Assembly (NCBI GenBank): GCA_016202645.1
Contig: JACQOF010000049.1
Span: forward strand, 1 to 32,084
Length of the DNA stretch: 32,084 nt
DNA from: a bacterium
GTDB lineage: Bacteria > Lindowbacteria > 2-12-FULL-62-27
Direction of reading: 5' to 3'
The position numbers were made by a program, and so were the translations under genes. Below, piece by piece: positions 23,008-31,794 of the stretch. Every line of letters starts with the position of its first letter. Position 1 is the first letter of the stretch. The notes below the pieces were generated by a model, which was not told the DNA's origin, ran no database searches, and worked only from the letters and a program-made list of their open reading frames with translations.

Positions 23008-23832
23008 TTAAAGGCGGAGGGTAGCGCCGAGTTTTAAAAGGATCCGGATTTTTTCGTGGCTCATGCCCAGTTTTCGCGCGGCGCGCTTCAGGCTTCCGGT
23101 TTCCTCGTAGGCCGACTTGGCCCGCATGAGTTCCCGGTAGGGCTTGTGCTTTTTCCAGTCAAACGGGGTTTCCGGGTCGAGGAGCCGGGGGACGATCGAT
23201 TTAAATTTATCGCGGACGAATGCGGTCAGCCTGTCTCCCCCGAGGAATTTTTTGAGGGTCCGGTGTCGGAGGCCAGCCGCCTGCGCGAAGAAAAACTCGT
23301 CCGCGGGCGTTTTCAGTCTCGCCCGCAGGGTCTCTCGAATGTGGTCAAGCCGGTCCACCCATCGGCCCGCATCGGAGAGGATCAGGTCCATGCCGAGGTC
23401 CAGGCCGAGGTCGTTGAGGACATGCCGGATGATTTTGAGCCGCCGCGGGCCAATTTGCGGATACCGGAGCAGGTCCCGGGCCTGTCGCGTTGCCAGTTCA
23501 CCCACCCGCTCGATCTGCGCCAGATGGAGGCATTCGACGAGCGTGTCGGAAAACCCGACCTGGGCGATGTCCATGCCGAGGATTGCCGCCAAGTCCGGCG
23601 GCCGGCGGTCGATTTGCCACCGATATCCCATCCGGCGCAAAACGCGCGCCAGGATTTTCATCGAGCCCGCGCCGAAATTTCTCAGGGCCAGAATATCCGC
23701 CAGGGGAGTCCGCAGGACAGATTCCACCGTGTGCAGACCCGCCGACTTGAGACAGCGGTACGCCCGCGGCGGGAGGTTCAGCCGTTCAATGGGCAGGTTG
23801 GGCGTGCCGGGCGCCGCCGAGTTTCCATCCAT
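23008..23832 (-). CDS. Protein with two RNA-polymerase alpha-CTD-like modules and a C-terminal HTH
   Basis: A 274-residue protein from ATG 23832 (a start at 23910 would add 26 residues and overlap the divergent promoter). Residues about 14-70 (PIERLNLPPRAYRCLKSAGL...LRNFGAGSM) closely follow the alpha C-terminal domain of RNA polymerase, keeping the arginine, cysteine, glycine and serine used for DNA contact. A second, more diverged helix-hairpin-helix copy follows at about 80-145 (ECLHLAQIERVGELAT...YPQIGPRRL). The C-terminus has a small helix-turn-helix (ETGSLKRAARKLGMSHEKI). No alpha N-terminal dimerisation domain is present, so this is not rpoA. It may be a DNA-binding regulator, possibly binding UP-like elements or RNA polymerase; the role is inferred. 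It is divergent from the nucleoside kinase gene. Confidence 0.75.
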   Translation of the reverse strand: MDGNSAAPGTPNLPIERLNLPPRAYRCLKSAGLHTVESVLRTPLADILALRNFGAGSMKILARVLRRMGYRWQIDRRPPDLAAILGMDIAQVGFSDTLVECLHLAQIERVGELATRQARDLLRYPQIGPRRLKIIRHVLNDLGLDLGMDLILSDAGRWVDRLDHIRETLRARLKTPADEFFFAQAAGLRHRTLKKFLGGDRLTAFVRDKFKSIVPRLLDPETPFDWKKHKPYRELMRAKSAYEETGSLKRAARKLGMSHEKIRILLKLGATLRL

Positions 23833-23861
23833 ATTTTTTTCAACGATCCTCCTTCCGCCTC

Positions 23862-23891
23862 TTGAAAACTTGCCCCAATTCGATCTATCCT
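23862..23891 (+). promoter_or_regulatory. Candidate promoter for the nucleoside kinase-murG operon
   Basis: TTGAAA (23862-23867), an 18-base spacer, then TATCCT (23886-23891), 33 bases before the ATG at 23925. It lies in the short divergent gap with the alpha-CTD-like gene. Moderate match only. Confidence 0.4.
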
Positions 23892-23924
23892 CCCGAAAAT
23901 GAACCGACACATCAACACCCGGCC

Positions 23925-25634
23925 ATGAGCGTGCCCAACACGATCGTGAAGATCGTCAACAAGCACGGCGCGATCGAGGATTTCGATCTGTCCCGGATCG
24001 CGCGGTCCATCAATGCGGCCATCGTCGACGTCGCCGGCAACAACCTCGGCATCTCCCAGCATCGAGCGCTCCGCTACGCCCGCCGCGTCGCCGCGCGGGT
24101 CTACCGGGAATACTACGACCTCGCCTGGATCAAATCCGACTTCGTCGTCAAATTCGTCAATTACGATCCAGCCGAAAGAAAAATCCGCATGGACGACGCC
24201 TTCGTGACCGAACGGATCGCGTACGTCCTTCTCGAAAAATTCAAGGACCAGCTCGGCTCCAAGAAAATAGCCGATTCCGCCGCGCAGATCAAGGACTGGA
24301 TCCGGGCCGAGGTCGATTCCGCTGAAGTCGACGCCAAGTACACCCACAATCTGTTTCCCAAGTTCGACGAAGCGACTCGCCGGGAAATGACCGAGTACCT
24401 TTTCGAGAAGGTCATCGCCCTGTCCGGAAGCTCCCTGCCGCCCCACGTTCTCTGCCCGCCGCGGGAATATCTGCAGGATTCCATCGAGCGGGAGCTGAAG
24501 GACATCGGGGAGATCGAAGTCGCGGAGGGCTACATGATTTACCGGGAGGGCCGCCGGAAGATCCATTCCGGGGACATTTCGGAACTGCAGTTCACCCGCG
24601 ACGGCATTCCCCGGGATGCGGTGCGGACGACTCTCGAGTGGAACATCGACAACGACTGCGACAGCGTTTTTGCGCTGAACGACTGGGTCATGGGCCGGAA
24701 CGGCAAGGACCTCCGCGAACTCATTGGCCTTGCCGAGCGGCGGTACCACGACGACATCCTGGCCACCGCGAAAAAAATCCTGGACCTCAAGGGCGCCATC
24801 CAGGTCGTCATCATCGCCGGCCCGTCCTGCTCCAACAAGACCACCACCACGGTGATCATCGGCAACGAGCTCAAAAAGGAAAACCTACGCTTCCGCCAGC
24901 TCAACGTCGACGACTACTTCTTCGACCTCTCCCAGCAGCCGAAGGACGAGTTCGGGGACTATGACTTCGAAATGCCGGAGGCGATCGACATGGACCTCCT
25001 GAACCGCAATCTCGAGGACCTCCTGGCCGGCCGGGAAATTCAAAAACCGAAATACAATTTCAAAAAAGGCCGGCGGGACGGCACGGAACCTTTTCACCTC
25101 GAGTCCGGCGAGATCATCCTGATCGACTGTCTTCACGGCCTCTACCGCCGCCTCACCGGGGCCGTTCCCCAGAACAAGAAATTCCGGATCTACATCGAGT
25201 CGATGAACGTCATCCGGAACGTCAGCGGCGGCTGGACCCGTTGGGCGGACGTCCGCATGTTGAAGCGCATGATCCGGGACGTCCGGCACCGCGGGTACAG
25301 CGTCGAGCAGACTTTGAGCCACTGGCCCTACGTGCGGAAGGGCGAACTCAAGCACATCATCCCCTACATTTTTTCCACGGACTCGGTCATCAACGCGGGT
25401 CTTCCGTATGAACTCCCGGTTCTGAAACATGCCCTGAAGGATTATTTTCCGGAACTCACCTACATCGAAAGTCTTCGCGCGGAGGGACGGCTGGACCCTT
25501 ACGTCCGCGGCATCCGCACGTATTCCCTGCTCAACACCCTCGCGGAATTTTCCAACCTGGACCTCATCCCGCCCACCTCGCCGCTCCGGGAATTCATCGG
25601 CGGTTCCGCCTACATCATCCCCCACAACGATTAA
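23925..25634 (+). CDS. ATP-cone/uridine-kinase-like nucleoside kinase
   Basis: A 569-residue protein. The N-terminal region (IVKIVNKHGAIEDFDLSRI, with AEGYMIYREGRR later) is an ATP-cone, the nucleotide-sensing module of ribonucleotide reductases. The C-terminal half is a P-loop kinase of the uridine kinase/phosphoribulokinase type (NVDDYFFDLSQQPKDEFGDYDFEMPEAID). The P-loop at 299-306 reads GPSCSNKT, with Asn304 where the second glycine of GxxxxGK is normally found; K305 and T306 remain. It probably phosphorylates a nucleoside or sugar, with activity tuned by adenine nucleotides, but this is inferred. An upstream TTG at 23862 would add 21 residues and is less likely. First gene of the long plus-strand run; its TAA overlaps the proposed murG start. 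Confidence 0.8.
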   Translation: MSVPNTIVKIVNKHGAIEDFDLSRIARSINAAIVDVAGNNLGISQHRALRYARRVAARVYREYYDLAWIKSDFVVKFVNYDPAERKIRMDDAFVTERIAYVLLEKFKDQLGSKKIADSAAQIKDWIRAEVDSAEVDAKYTHNLFPKFDEATRREMTEYLFEKVIALSGSSLPPHVLCPPREYLQDSIERELKDIGEIEVAEGYMIYREGRRKIHSGDISELQFTRDGIPRDAVRTTLEWNIDNDCDSVFALNDWVMGRNGKDLRELIGLAERRYHDDILATAKKILDLKGAIQVVIIAGPSCSNKTTTTVIIGNELKKENLRFRQLNVDDYFFDLSQQPKDEFGDYDFEMPEAIDMDLLNRNLEDLLAGREIQKPKYNFKKGRRDGTEPFHLESGEIILIDCLHGLYRRLTGAVPQNKKFRIYIESMNVIRNVSGGWTRWADVRMLKRMIRDVRHRGYSVEQTLSHWPYVRKGELKHIIPYIFSTDSVINAGLPYELPVLKHALKDYFPELTYIESLRAEGRLDPYVRGIRTYSLLNTLAEFSNLDLIPPTSPLREFIGGSAYIIPHND

Positions 25635-26724
25635 AACCACGCGAATCGGTCTTGCCGCCGGCGGCACTGGCGGCCACCTGTTTCCCGCGATCGCCCTGGC
25701 GGAGGAAATCACGTCCCAGCCGGACGCGCCGGAAGTGCTGATCCTGGCCGCGGGCCGCCCCCTCGACCGGCAGATCCTCCGGCAGTCCTTTCCCCACGTC
25801 TTTCTTCCGGGCAGCGCCTTCGGCGGCCAGGGGATTTTTCACAAGCTGCTGTCGCTGGCCAGGCTTTTTTGGGCCATTCTTGCCGCGATTTCCCACGTGC
25901 GGCGGTGCCGCTGTATCGTCGCCTTCGGAGGATTTCCTTCCGTGGCATCTGTCCTGGCGGCGAAGCTATGCGGGGTGAAGGTTTATCTGCACGAGCAGAA
26001 CGCCGTTCCCGGCCGCGCGAACCGCCTGCTCGCTCCGCTGGCGAAGAAAATTTTTATGACCTTCGAGGAGGCCGCCGGGAAATTCGGCCCCCGCAAATCG
26101 CGCTGTGTCCTCACCGGATGCCCAGTCCGGAAAAAAATCCTGATCGAGCGCGAGCCGGCCGGCCGCGGCCGGATGCGGATGCTGGTGGTCGGCGGCAGTC
26201 AGGGATCCAAATTCTTTCTCGATTTTTTTTCCGGCCGCCCCGATTTCTTCGCGTGGCTCATGGAACGTCTCGACGTGCTTTTTCTGGCCGGTCCCAATCT
26301 CGCCGATATCCCGGCGGCCCGGCGCCTCATCGACAACGCCCGGGACCTGCGCGGCAGTTTCACGCTTCTGCCGTTTCTCGAACGAATGGGCCCCGCCATC
26401 CGTTCGGCCGACATTGTTCTCTCGCGGGCCGGCGCGTCATTTCTGGCGGAACTCGCCAGCGTCGGGAAAGCCCGGGTCGTGCTGGTGCCTTATCCGCGCG
26501 CCCTGGACGACCACCAGACCGCGAACGCCCGGGCGATTCTGGCCCACCCCGGCGCGCTCGCGGATGTCCAAATTTTCGAGGAGGGAAAAATCGACAAGTT
26601 GGAGGAGGCCCTTCGGGCGTTTATCGTGGCGGGGCCGGTGGATCCCCCGCAGACGTTTTCGGACCGCCACGCCGGCGCGGCCTGCCGGATCCTGGAGGAA
26701 CTCCGGGACGCTGACGGGCCGTGA
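25630..26724 (+). CDS. murG: UDP-GlcNAc:undecaprenyl-pyrophosphoryl-MurNAc-pentapeptide transferase
   Basis: A 364-residue MurG, which converts lipid I to lipid II at the cytoplasmic membrane. The N-terminal glycine loop LAAGGTGGHLFPA, FGGFPSVAS, HEQNAVPGRANR (H121-N124), VVGGSQGS and SRAGASFLAELASVGKARVVLVPYP are all present. The start is unusual: the reading frame has no ATG, GTG or TTG between an upstream stop (near 25423) and GTG 25735, which lies well inside the conserved domain. The best candidate is ATT at 25630, overlapping the kinase stop (ATTAA), which would give MKTTRIGLAAGG. A sequencing error of one base (ATG to ATT) would also explain it. The end overlaps def (GTGA). Function is firm; the start is not. 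Confidence 0.88.
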   Translation: MKTTRIGLAAGGTGGHLFPAIALAEEITSQPDAPEVLILAAGRPLDRQILRQSFPHVFLPGSAFGGQGIFHKLLSLARLFWAILAAISHVRRCRCIVAFGGFPSVASVLAAKLCGVKVYLHEQNAVPGRANRLLAPLAKKIFMTFEEAAGKFGPRKSRCVLTGCPVRKKILIEREPAGRGRMRMLVVGGSQGSKFFLDFFSGRPDFFAWLMERLDVLFLAGPNLADIPAARRLIDNARDLRGSFTLLPFLERMGPAIRSADIVLSRAGASFLAELASVGKARVVLVPYPRALDDHQTANARAILAHPGALADVQIFEEGKIDKLEEALRAFIVAGPVDPPQTFSDRHAGAACRILEELRDADGP

Positions 26725-27221
26725 CCGGAAAGACTCCCCTCGATATTCTCACGTACGGCAATCCCGTTCTCCGGAAAAAATCCGACCCCATCGCGCGGAT
26801 CACCGCGTTGATCCGCCGCCTGGCCGACGGCATGCGCGCGGCCATGCACGCCGCGCAGGGCGTGGGCCTGGCCGCGCCCCAGGTCGGCGAGAATCTTCAG
26901 CTCTGCATCGTCCAGCATCCGAAACTTCAACCCAGGCCGTTGACCCTGATCAATCCAGTAATTCTGGAGAAGTCGGACGAACTGGTCCCTCTGGGGGAAG
27001 GCTGTCTCTCTCTGCCCAACCTCACAGTCCAGGTGATCCGTCCCCGGGCCGTCCGCGTGCGGTACATGGACTTGAAAAACAAACCCGTCGAGCGCGAATT
27101 CACCGATCTCCTCGCCCGGATCGTCCAGCATGAAATGGACCATCTCACCGGCAAACTGATCGTCGACCAGCTCGACCTCGCCGAACGCCTCCGGTTCGAA
27201 GCGCGGCGCCGGGCGACATGA
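26721..27221 (+). CDS. def: Peptide deformylase
   Basis: A 166-residue metalloenzyme that removes the formyl group from the N-terminal methionine of new proteins. All three motifs are intact: GVGLAAPQ (47-54), EGCLSLP (93-99, metal ligand C95) and QHEMDHLTG (136-144, ligands H137 and H141, catalytic E138). The start is GTG at 26721, overlapping the murG stop. Its own stop overlaps the fmt ATG. The def-fmt pairing is common, joining formylation of initiator tRNA with later deformylation. Length and motifs are ordinary for the family. Confidence 0.96.
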   Translation: MTGKTPLDILTYGNPVLRKKSDPIARITALIRRLADGMRAAMHAAQGVGLAAPQVGENLQLCIVQHPKLQPRPLTLINPVILEKSDELVPLGEGCLSLPNLTVQVIRPRAVRVRYMDLKNKPVEREFTDLLARIVQHEMDHLTGKLIVDQLDLAERLRFEARRRAT

Positions 27222-28168
27222 GCGGTCTTTCGGTCCTTTACCTCGGCAGTGGCGAGTTCGGTCTGCCCTGTCTTGAACGAATTCTCGCGCGTCCGGAACT
27301 CCGTCTCCACGTCGTGACCCAGCCGGATCGGCCGGCCGGCCGCGGGAAAAAATCGAGGCCAACGCCGGTCGCCGATTTTCTGGCGGGGAAGCGGGTGGCC
27401 GTGAAAAAAATCCCCAACGTGAATGATCCGCGCGCCGTCGAGGAACTGACCGGCGTCCATGCGGATCTTTTTCTTGTCTGCGATTTCGGCCAGATCCTGA
27501 AACCTTCCGTGTTGGGTCTCGCGAAACTTGGGCCCTACAACATCCACGGATCGGTCCTGCCGGCCTGGCGCGGCGCGGCGCCGATCCAGAGGGCGATTTT
27601 GAACGGGGACCGGACGACCGGCGTGACACTGCTTCGGGTCACCGAACGCTGTGACGCCGGGCCGATCGTTTCGACCGCGGAAACGCCCATCGGCCCGGAC
27701 GAAACATTCGGAGCCCTGCGTGCGCGGCTCGCCGAAATGGCCGTGCCGCTGTTGGACGCATTTTTGGATGACATCGGGCGCGGCCACGCGCCTGCGCTCA
27801 GGCCCCAAGACGACGCGCGGGCGACGATGGCGCCCAAAATCAAGAAGGAGGAACTTCATCTTTCCTTCGACCAGCCGGCCGAAATCGTCGCGCGACGGGT
27901 TCGGGCATTTTCTCCCGAGCCTGGGGCATTCGCGTTCTGGGGGAACGCGCGACTTAAAATTCTCACGGTATCCGCCCGTCCAGAATCCGCCGGCGGTATT
28001 CCCGTCGCCGGGGTTGGCCGGAGCGCCGCCGGCCGTTTCTTGACAATCGGGTGCTCGGAATCTACCCTCCTTCATGTCGATCAAATCCAGCTTGAAGGCA
28101 AACGCGCCGGCCCGGCGCGGGAACTTCTGAACGGCCATCCGGGGCTGGTCGGAAGCGTTCTGACGTGA
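27218..28168 (+). CDS. fmt: Methionyl-tRNA formyltransferase
   Basis: A 316-residue enzyme that formylates Met-tRNA(fMet) using 10-formyltetrahydrofolate. The catalytic residues are visible: N108 and H110 in YNIHGSVLPAWRGAAPIQ, and D146 in TERCDAGPI. The N-terminal LYLGSGEFGLPCLE and the folate-site QPDRPAGRGKK are typical. The C-terminal OB-like domain (SFDQPAEIVARRVRAFSPEPGAF) is complete. The start overlaps def (ATGA). The active-site block reads GSVLPAW where most members have ASLLPRW, a mild deviation that should not remove activity. Confidence 0.95.
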   Translation: MSGLSVLYLGSGEFGLPCLERILARPELRLHVVTQPDRPAGRGKKSRPTPVADFLAGKRVAVKKIPNVNDPRAVEELTGVHADLFLVCDFGQILKPSVLGLAKLGPYNIHGSVLPAWRGAAPIQRAILNGDRTTGVTLLRVTERCDAGPIVSTAETPIGPDETFGALRARLAEMAVPLLDAFLDDIGRGHAPALRPQDDARATMAPKIKKEELHLSFDQPAEIVARRVRAFSPEPGAFAFWGNARLKILTVSARPESAGGIPVAGVGRSAAGRFLTIGCSESTLLHVDQIQLEGKRAGPARELLNGHPGLVGSVLT

Positions 28169-28184
28169 CGGGGATGTGACGGAA

Positions 28185-29207
28185 ATGGCAGGATCAAAAA
28201 ATCCGGTCGGCGCGATGGAGAGGGAACGGCGGCTCGCGGAACACCAGTTCAGCCTGGGCCGCGCGGCCCGTGCCCTGCCGCATTACAGGCGGGCGCTTCT
28301 CGGCGAACCGGATTCCATCCAGCTCAGTCTTCGGGTCGGCCAGTGTCTGGAGCGTCTCGGCCGGACCGACGAATCCTATGATTTCTTTCGCGGCATTCTC
28401 CAGCGGGGCATCGCGCGGTGCGACGAGCCCCTCCAGCGGGAAATTCTTCTCGCCCACACAAACCTCTGCCTCCGCATCGGCCGGGTGATCGAAGTCTCGG
28501 ATATTCTGGGCTCGCACGGACCCCTCGTCGAGCAGACACCCGCCCTCTTCTACAACCTCGGGATCGCCCACTACAAGTCCGGGCGGTACGAGGAGGCTGC
28601 CGGAAGTTTTGAAAAACTCCGGGCGGTGCATCCCAACAATTCCGCCGGATACGTCGGGCAGGCCATTCTCCACTGCCATTTCAACCGGCTGGACGCCGCC
28701 GCTCAGGTTTTGCAGGAAGCGCGGCGCATGGCGCCCGGCGACATTCAGATCATCGAAAATCTCGCCGTCGTCCAGATGAAATCCGGCAATCCCCTCGGCG
28801 CCGTCACCACCATCCGGCAGGCCCTGCCGACTTTCCGCCGGAACCCAAAACTTCTGCATCTTCTGGGCATGGCCCATCTGCGGCTGGGAGACCTAGCGCG
28901 CGCGGAGGTCGAGCTTCAGAAGAGCCTCGAAATATCCAGGTCGCCCGAAGCGCTCCGTGAACTCGGCTGGCTCCGGGTGGCCAAGGGCGATTATCCGGGC
29001 GGGATGGTGTTTTTGAAGGAAGCGCTCCAGATCAATCCGAACGACATCTGGGCCAAGGTTGACCTCGCCGTGGCTTATTTCAAGCAGGGAATCACCGCCG
29101 AGGCGCAGGTCTTGTTTGACGAAGCCCGCGCGGCGGCTCCTTCATCCGACGTCAGCCGGCTTCTCGACGATCTGGCGCGGCTCATCGCCGTCGGCCAAAA
29201 GCCCTGA
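28185..29207 (+). CDS. Tetratricopeptide-repeat protein
   Basis: A 340-residue soluble protein made almost entirely of TPR-like helical pairs. Examples are GRAARALPHYRRALLGEPDS, YNLGIAHYKSGRYEEAAGSF, LLGMAHLRLGDLARAEVELQ and the last LAVAYFKQGITAEAQVLF. There is no signal peptide or membrane helix, so it is probably a cytoplasmic scaffold. The ATG at 28185 was chosen with GGGGA about 10 bases upstream; GTG 28176 is the alternative. It sits 16 bases after fmt and 10 bases before dxr in a tight run. No specific partner can be named. Confidence 0.85.
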   Translation: MAGSKNPVGAMERERRLAEHQFSLGRAARALPHYRRALLGEPDSIQLSLRVGQCLERLGRTDESYDFFRGILQRGIARCDEPLQREILLAHTNLCLRIGRVIEVSDILGSHGPLVEQTPALFYNLGIAHYKSGRYEEAAGSFEKLRAVHPNNSAGYVGQAILHCHFNRLDAAAQVLQEARRMAPGDIQIIENLAVVQMKSGNPLGAVTTIRQALPTFRRNPKLLHLLGMAHLRLGDLARAEVELQKSLEISRSPEALRELGWLRVAKGDYPGGMVFLKEALQINPNDIWAKVDLAVAYFKQGITAEAQVLFDEARAAAPSSDVSRLLDDLARLIAVGQKP

Positions 29208-29217
29208 CCCCGTCGTC

Positions 29218-30381
29218 ATGCGTCGGATCGCTCTCTACGGCAGCACGGGATCCATCGGCCGGTCCGCCCTCGACGTCATCCGAAAATTTCCGGACCAATT
29301 TCGCGTTCGGGTCCTCGCGGCGCGCGGGCGGCGCATCGATCGGCTCGCGCGCCAGGCCCGCGAATTCAGGCCCGACTATGTGGTGGTCACCGACGAGGCC
29401 GCCGCGAAAAAAATACGGAAGCATCTGCCGAGATCCGCGCGCCTGCTCTCCGGCATGGACGCCCTCACCGAGATCATCGACCGGGCCAGGCCGGACATCC
29501 TGCTTCACGGCATCGTCGGCGCCGCCGGCCTCCCCTCCGCCCTCGCGGCCGTCCGGCGGGGCATTCCGCTTGCGATCGCGAACAAGGAATCCCTCGTTTG
29601 CGCCGGCGAGTTTCTCCTGCGCGAGTCCAAAAAGTCCGGTGCGCCGCTCCTCCCGGTCGACAGCGAGCACAACGCCGTGTTCCAGGTCCTGGTCGGCGAG
29701 GATCCCGCGTCAATCCGCAAAGTCCTGCTCACGGCTTCCGGCGGACCCTTTTTCCGAAACGGAAAACCTCTATCGCGGGTCACCCGCGCGGAGGCGCTCC
29801 GGCACCCGAACTGGAAAATGGGCCCGAAGATCACGATTGATTCCGCCACGCTCATGAACAAGGCGCTCGAGATCATCGAAGCCAAATACCTGTTCGATTT
29901 GCCGGCCGACAAGATCGGCGTCGTGATCCATCCCGAATCGATCGTCCACTCGATGGTCGAGTTCGTCGACGGCAGCGTCAAGATGCAGGCCGCCGTGCCC
30001 GACATGCGCCTGCCGATCCAGTACGCCCTTTTCTATCCCGAGCGCCGGGAACGCTGTGTGGCCCGCCTGGACCTGCCGAGGGTCCGGACCCTGTCGTTCC
30101 ACGAACCCGACCGGCGGCGGTTTCCCTCGATCGATCTGGCCTACCGCGCGCTGGCCGCGGGCGGATCGGCGCCGGCAGTGCTGTCGGCGGCGAACGAGAT
30201 CGCGGTGCAGGCGTTTTTAGCGGGCAAAATCCGGTTCGATCACATTTTCGCCGTCATCCGAAAAACCTTTGACTCGACGTTTTCCTTCCGGGCCGCCCGT
30301 CTCGAGGACATCCTTCGGGCCGACCGGATCACGCGCCTCCGTGCCGCGGCCATCGTGGAGAACCACCCGTGTACTACGTAA
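29218..30381 (+). CDS. dxr: 1-deoxy-D-xylulose 5-phosphate reductoisomerase
   Basis: A 387-residue enzyme of the MEP isoprenoid pathway. It rearranges and reduces DXP to 2-C-methylerythritol 4-phosphate with NADPH. The N-terminal YGSTGSIGRSALDVI is the cofactor loop (residues 8-14). NKESLV (122-127), PVDSEHNAVFQ with metal ligands D148 and E150, MNKALEIIEAK with E218, and HPESIVHSMVEF are all present. The ATG at 29218 sits directly before the conserved start. The last 13 bases overlap rseP, whose GTG starts in another frame. dxr next to rseP is a frequent pairing in bacteria. Confidence 0.95.
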   Translation: MRRIALYGSTGSIGRSALDVIRKFPDQFRVRVLAARGRRIDRLARQAREFRPDYVVVTDEAAAKKIRKHLPRSARLLSGMDALTEIIDRARPDILLHGIVGAAGLPSALAAVRRGIPLAIANKESLVCAGEFLLRESKKSGAPLLPVDSEHNAVFQVLVGEDPASIRKVLLTASGGPFFRNGKPLSRVTRAEALRHPNWKMGPKITIDSATLMNKALEIIEAKYLFDLPADKIGVVIHPESIVHSMVEFVDGSVKMQAAVPDMRLPIQYALFYPERRERCVARLDLPRVRTLSFHEPDRRRFPSIDLAYRALAAGGSAPAVLSAANEIAVQAFLAGKIRFDHIFAVIRKTFDSTFSFRAARLEDILRADRITRLRAAAIVENHPCTT

Positions 30382-31724
30382 TCGGCACCCTGATCGTCCT
30401 CGGCGTCGCGGTCCTCGTCCACGAGCTGGGCCATTTTATCCTTGCGCGCCGCAACGGCGTCCGGGTCGAGGAATTCTGCATCGGATTTCCCCCGCGGATC
30501 TGGTCGACCACGCGCGGCGGCACCCGCTACAGCCTCGGCGTTATTCCCGTCGGCGGATTCGTCAAAATGGCGGGCGACGATCCCGAATCGCTCAGCGGCC
30601 AGCCCGACGAATTTTTTTCGAAATCCATATGGATCCGGGTAAAGATCGCCCTGGCCGGGCCGACAGCCAATTTTGTCTGCGCGTACCTCTGCGTCGTGAT
30701 CTATCTCTGGACCGGCGGCATTCAGACGCCCATTTACGAACCGATTTTCGGCACGCCTGCCGACGGCCCTGTAGTCTATGAAAAATACGGCATCGACGTC
30801 GGCGACCGCGTGATCGAGATCGCCGGGCGGAAACCCGGGCGGTATGACGAGATTTTCAAAATTCTCGAGGAAGAAAAAACCTGGCCCGTCACGCTCGTGT
30901 GCGAAGGCGACAAGGGCCGCAAGACCCTGCGGCTCGAATCGGGCGCGGCCGCCGAGTTGGCCAAAATCGCCTATCCCCGCGTGGATCCGGCAATCGCCCG
31001 TGTGTTTCCCTCCAGTCCCGCCTCGCGCGCGGACCTCATGGCGGGTGACCGCATCGCGGCGGTCAACGGCAAACCGATCTCCGAGTGGAGCGAGCTTCAC
31101 AGCGCCATTTCCCGCGCGCCCGGCGAGACGCTGATCCTGGGCGTTGTCCGGGAGAGCGGTCCTGTGACCCTCACGCTGATTCCGGAGGCGCACCAGGTCC
31201 AGAACGCGCAGGGCGAAGTGGAGACAGTCGGGCGGATCGGCATCCAGAGCGGCGTGAAGACCGAATCGCAGAGGGTCGCGTTCATGGAAAGCCTCAAGAT
31301 CGCCTGCATGATGCTCTACGAATTCGTCCTGAAATTCCTCACGGTGCTCTGGCAGCTCGTCTCCGGCTCTCTCTCCGTCAAAATGCTCGCTGGCCCGGTC
31401 GGCATCGCCCAGTTTGCGGGGGACAGCCTCAAACAGGGCGGATATCCCTTTCTGGAATTTCTCGGCATGATCAACGCCAACCTCGGATTCGTCAACCTCA
31501 TCCCGCTCTTTCTCATCACCGACGGCGGCCTCATTTTCCTGTTCCTGATCGAGGCCATCCGCCGCCGGAAAATGTCGGTCAAAAGCCTCGAACGCTGGAA
31601 CATCCTCGGCTGGGCCATGGTCCTCACGCTCCTCGTGATGGCCACCTACAACGACCTCATGATCCGCCTGCGGCTGGGCGAGAAACTCGCGCGGGGATTC
31701 GACACCCTGAAAGATATTTTTTAA
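30369..31724 (+). CDS. rseP: RseP-family site-2 zinc metalloprotease
   Basis: A 451-residue membrane protease. The first membrane helix carries HELGH (H18, E19, H22), the zinc site. A PDZ-containing periplasmic region follows (IARVFPSSPASRADLMAGDRI), and C-terminal helices contain FLITDGGLIFLFLIEAIRRR with the third zinc ligand D385. RseP cleaves anti-sigma factors and leftover signal peptides within the membrane. The start is GTG 30369, overlapping dxr by 13 bases. The sequence before DGG (LFLIT) differs from the usual PxPxLDGG, but the aspartate is kept. An anti-sigma factor target is not in the window; the Deg protease at 20471 would be a natural partner in envelope stress. Confidence 0.94.
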   Translation: MYYVIGTLIVLGVAVLVHELGHFILARRNGVRVEEFCIGFPPRIWSTTRGGTRYSLGVIPVGGFVKMAGDDPESLSGQPDEFFSKSIWIRVKIALAGPTANFVCAYLCVVIYLWTGGIQTPIYEPIFGTPADGPVVYEKYGIDVGDRVIEIAGRKPGRYDEIFKILEEEKTWPVTLVCEGDKGRKTLRLESGAAAELAKIAYPRVDPAIARVFPSSPASRADLMAGDRIAAVNGKPISEWSELHSAISRAPGETLILGVVRESGPVTLTLIPEAHQVQNAQGEVETVGRIGIQSGVKTESQRVAFMESLKIACMMLYEFVLKFLTVLWQLVSGSLSVKMLAGPVGIAQFAGDSLKQGGYPFLEFLGMINANLGFVNLIPLFLITDGGLIFLFLIEAIRRRKMSVKSLERWNILGWAMVLTLLVMATYNDLMIRLRLGEKLARGFDTLKDIF

Positions 31725-31794
31725 TCCGCACGGTTGCGCTTTAGAATTGAATCGCATTGCAAAAGCAGGATCGATTAGATAGGATGTCTATACT

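Noticed and set aside
31789-31794. TATACT just before the secretin ATG as a promoter -10
   Set aside because: There is no -35 at a suitable distance, and transcription would begin inside the gene.
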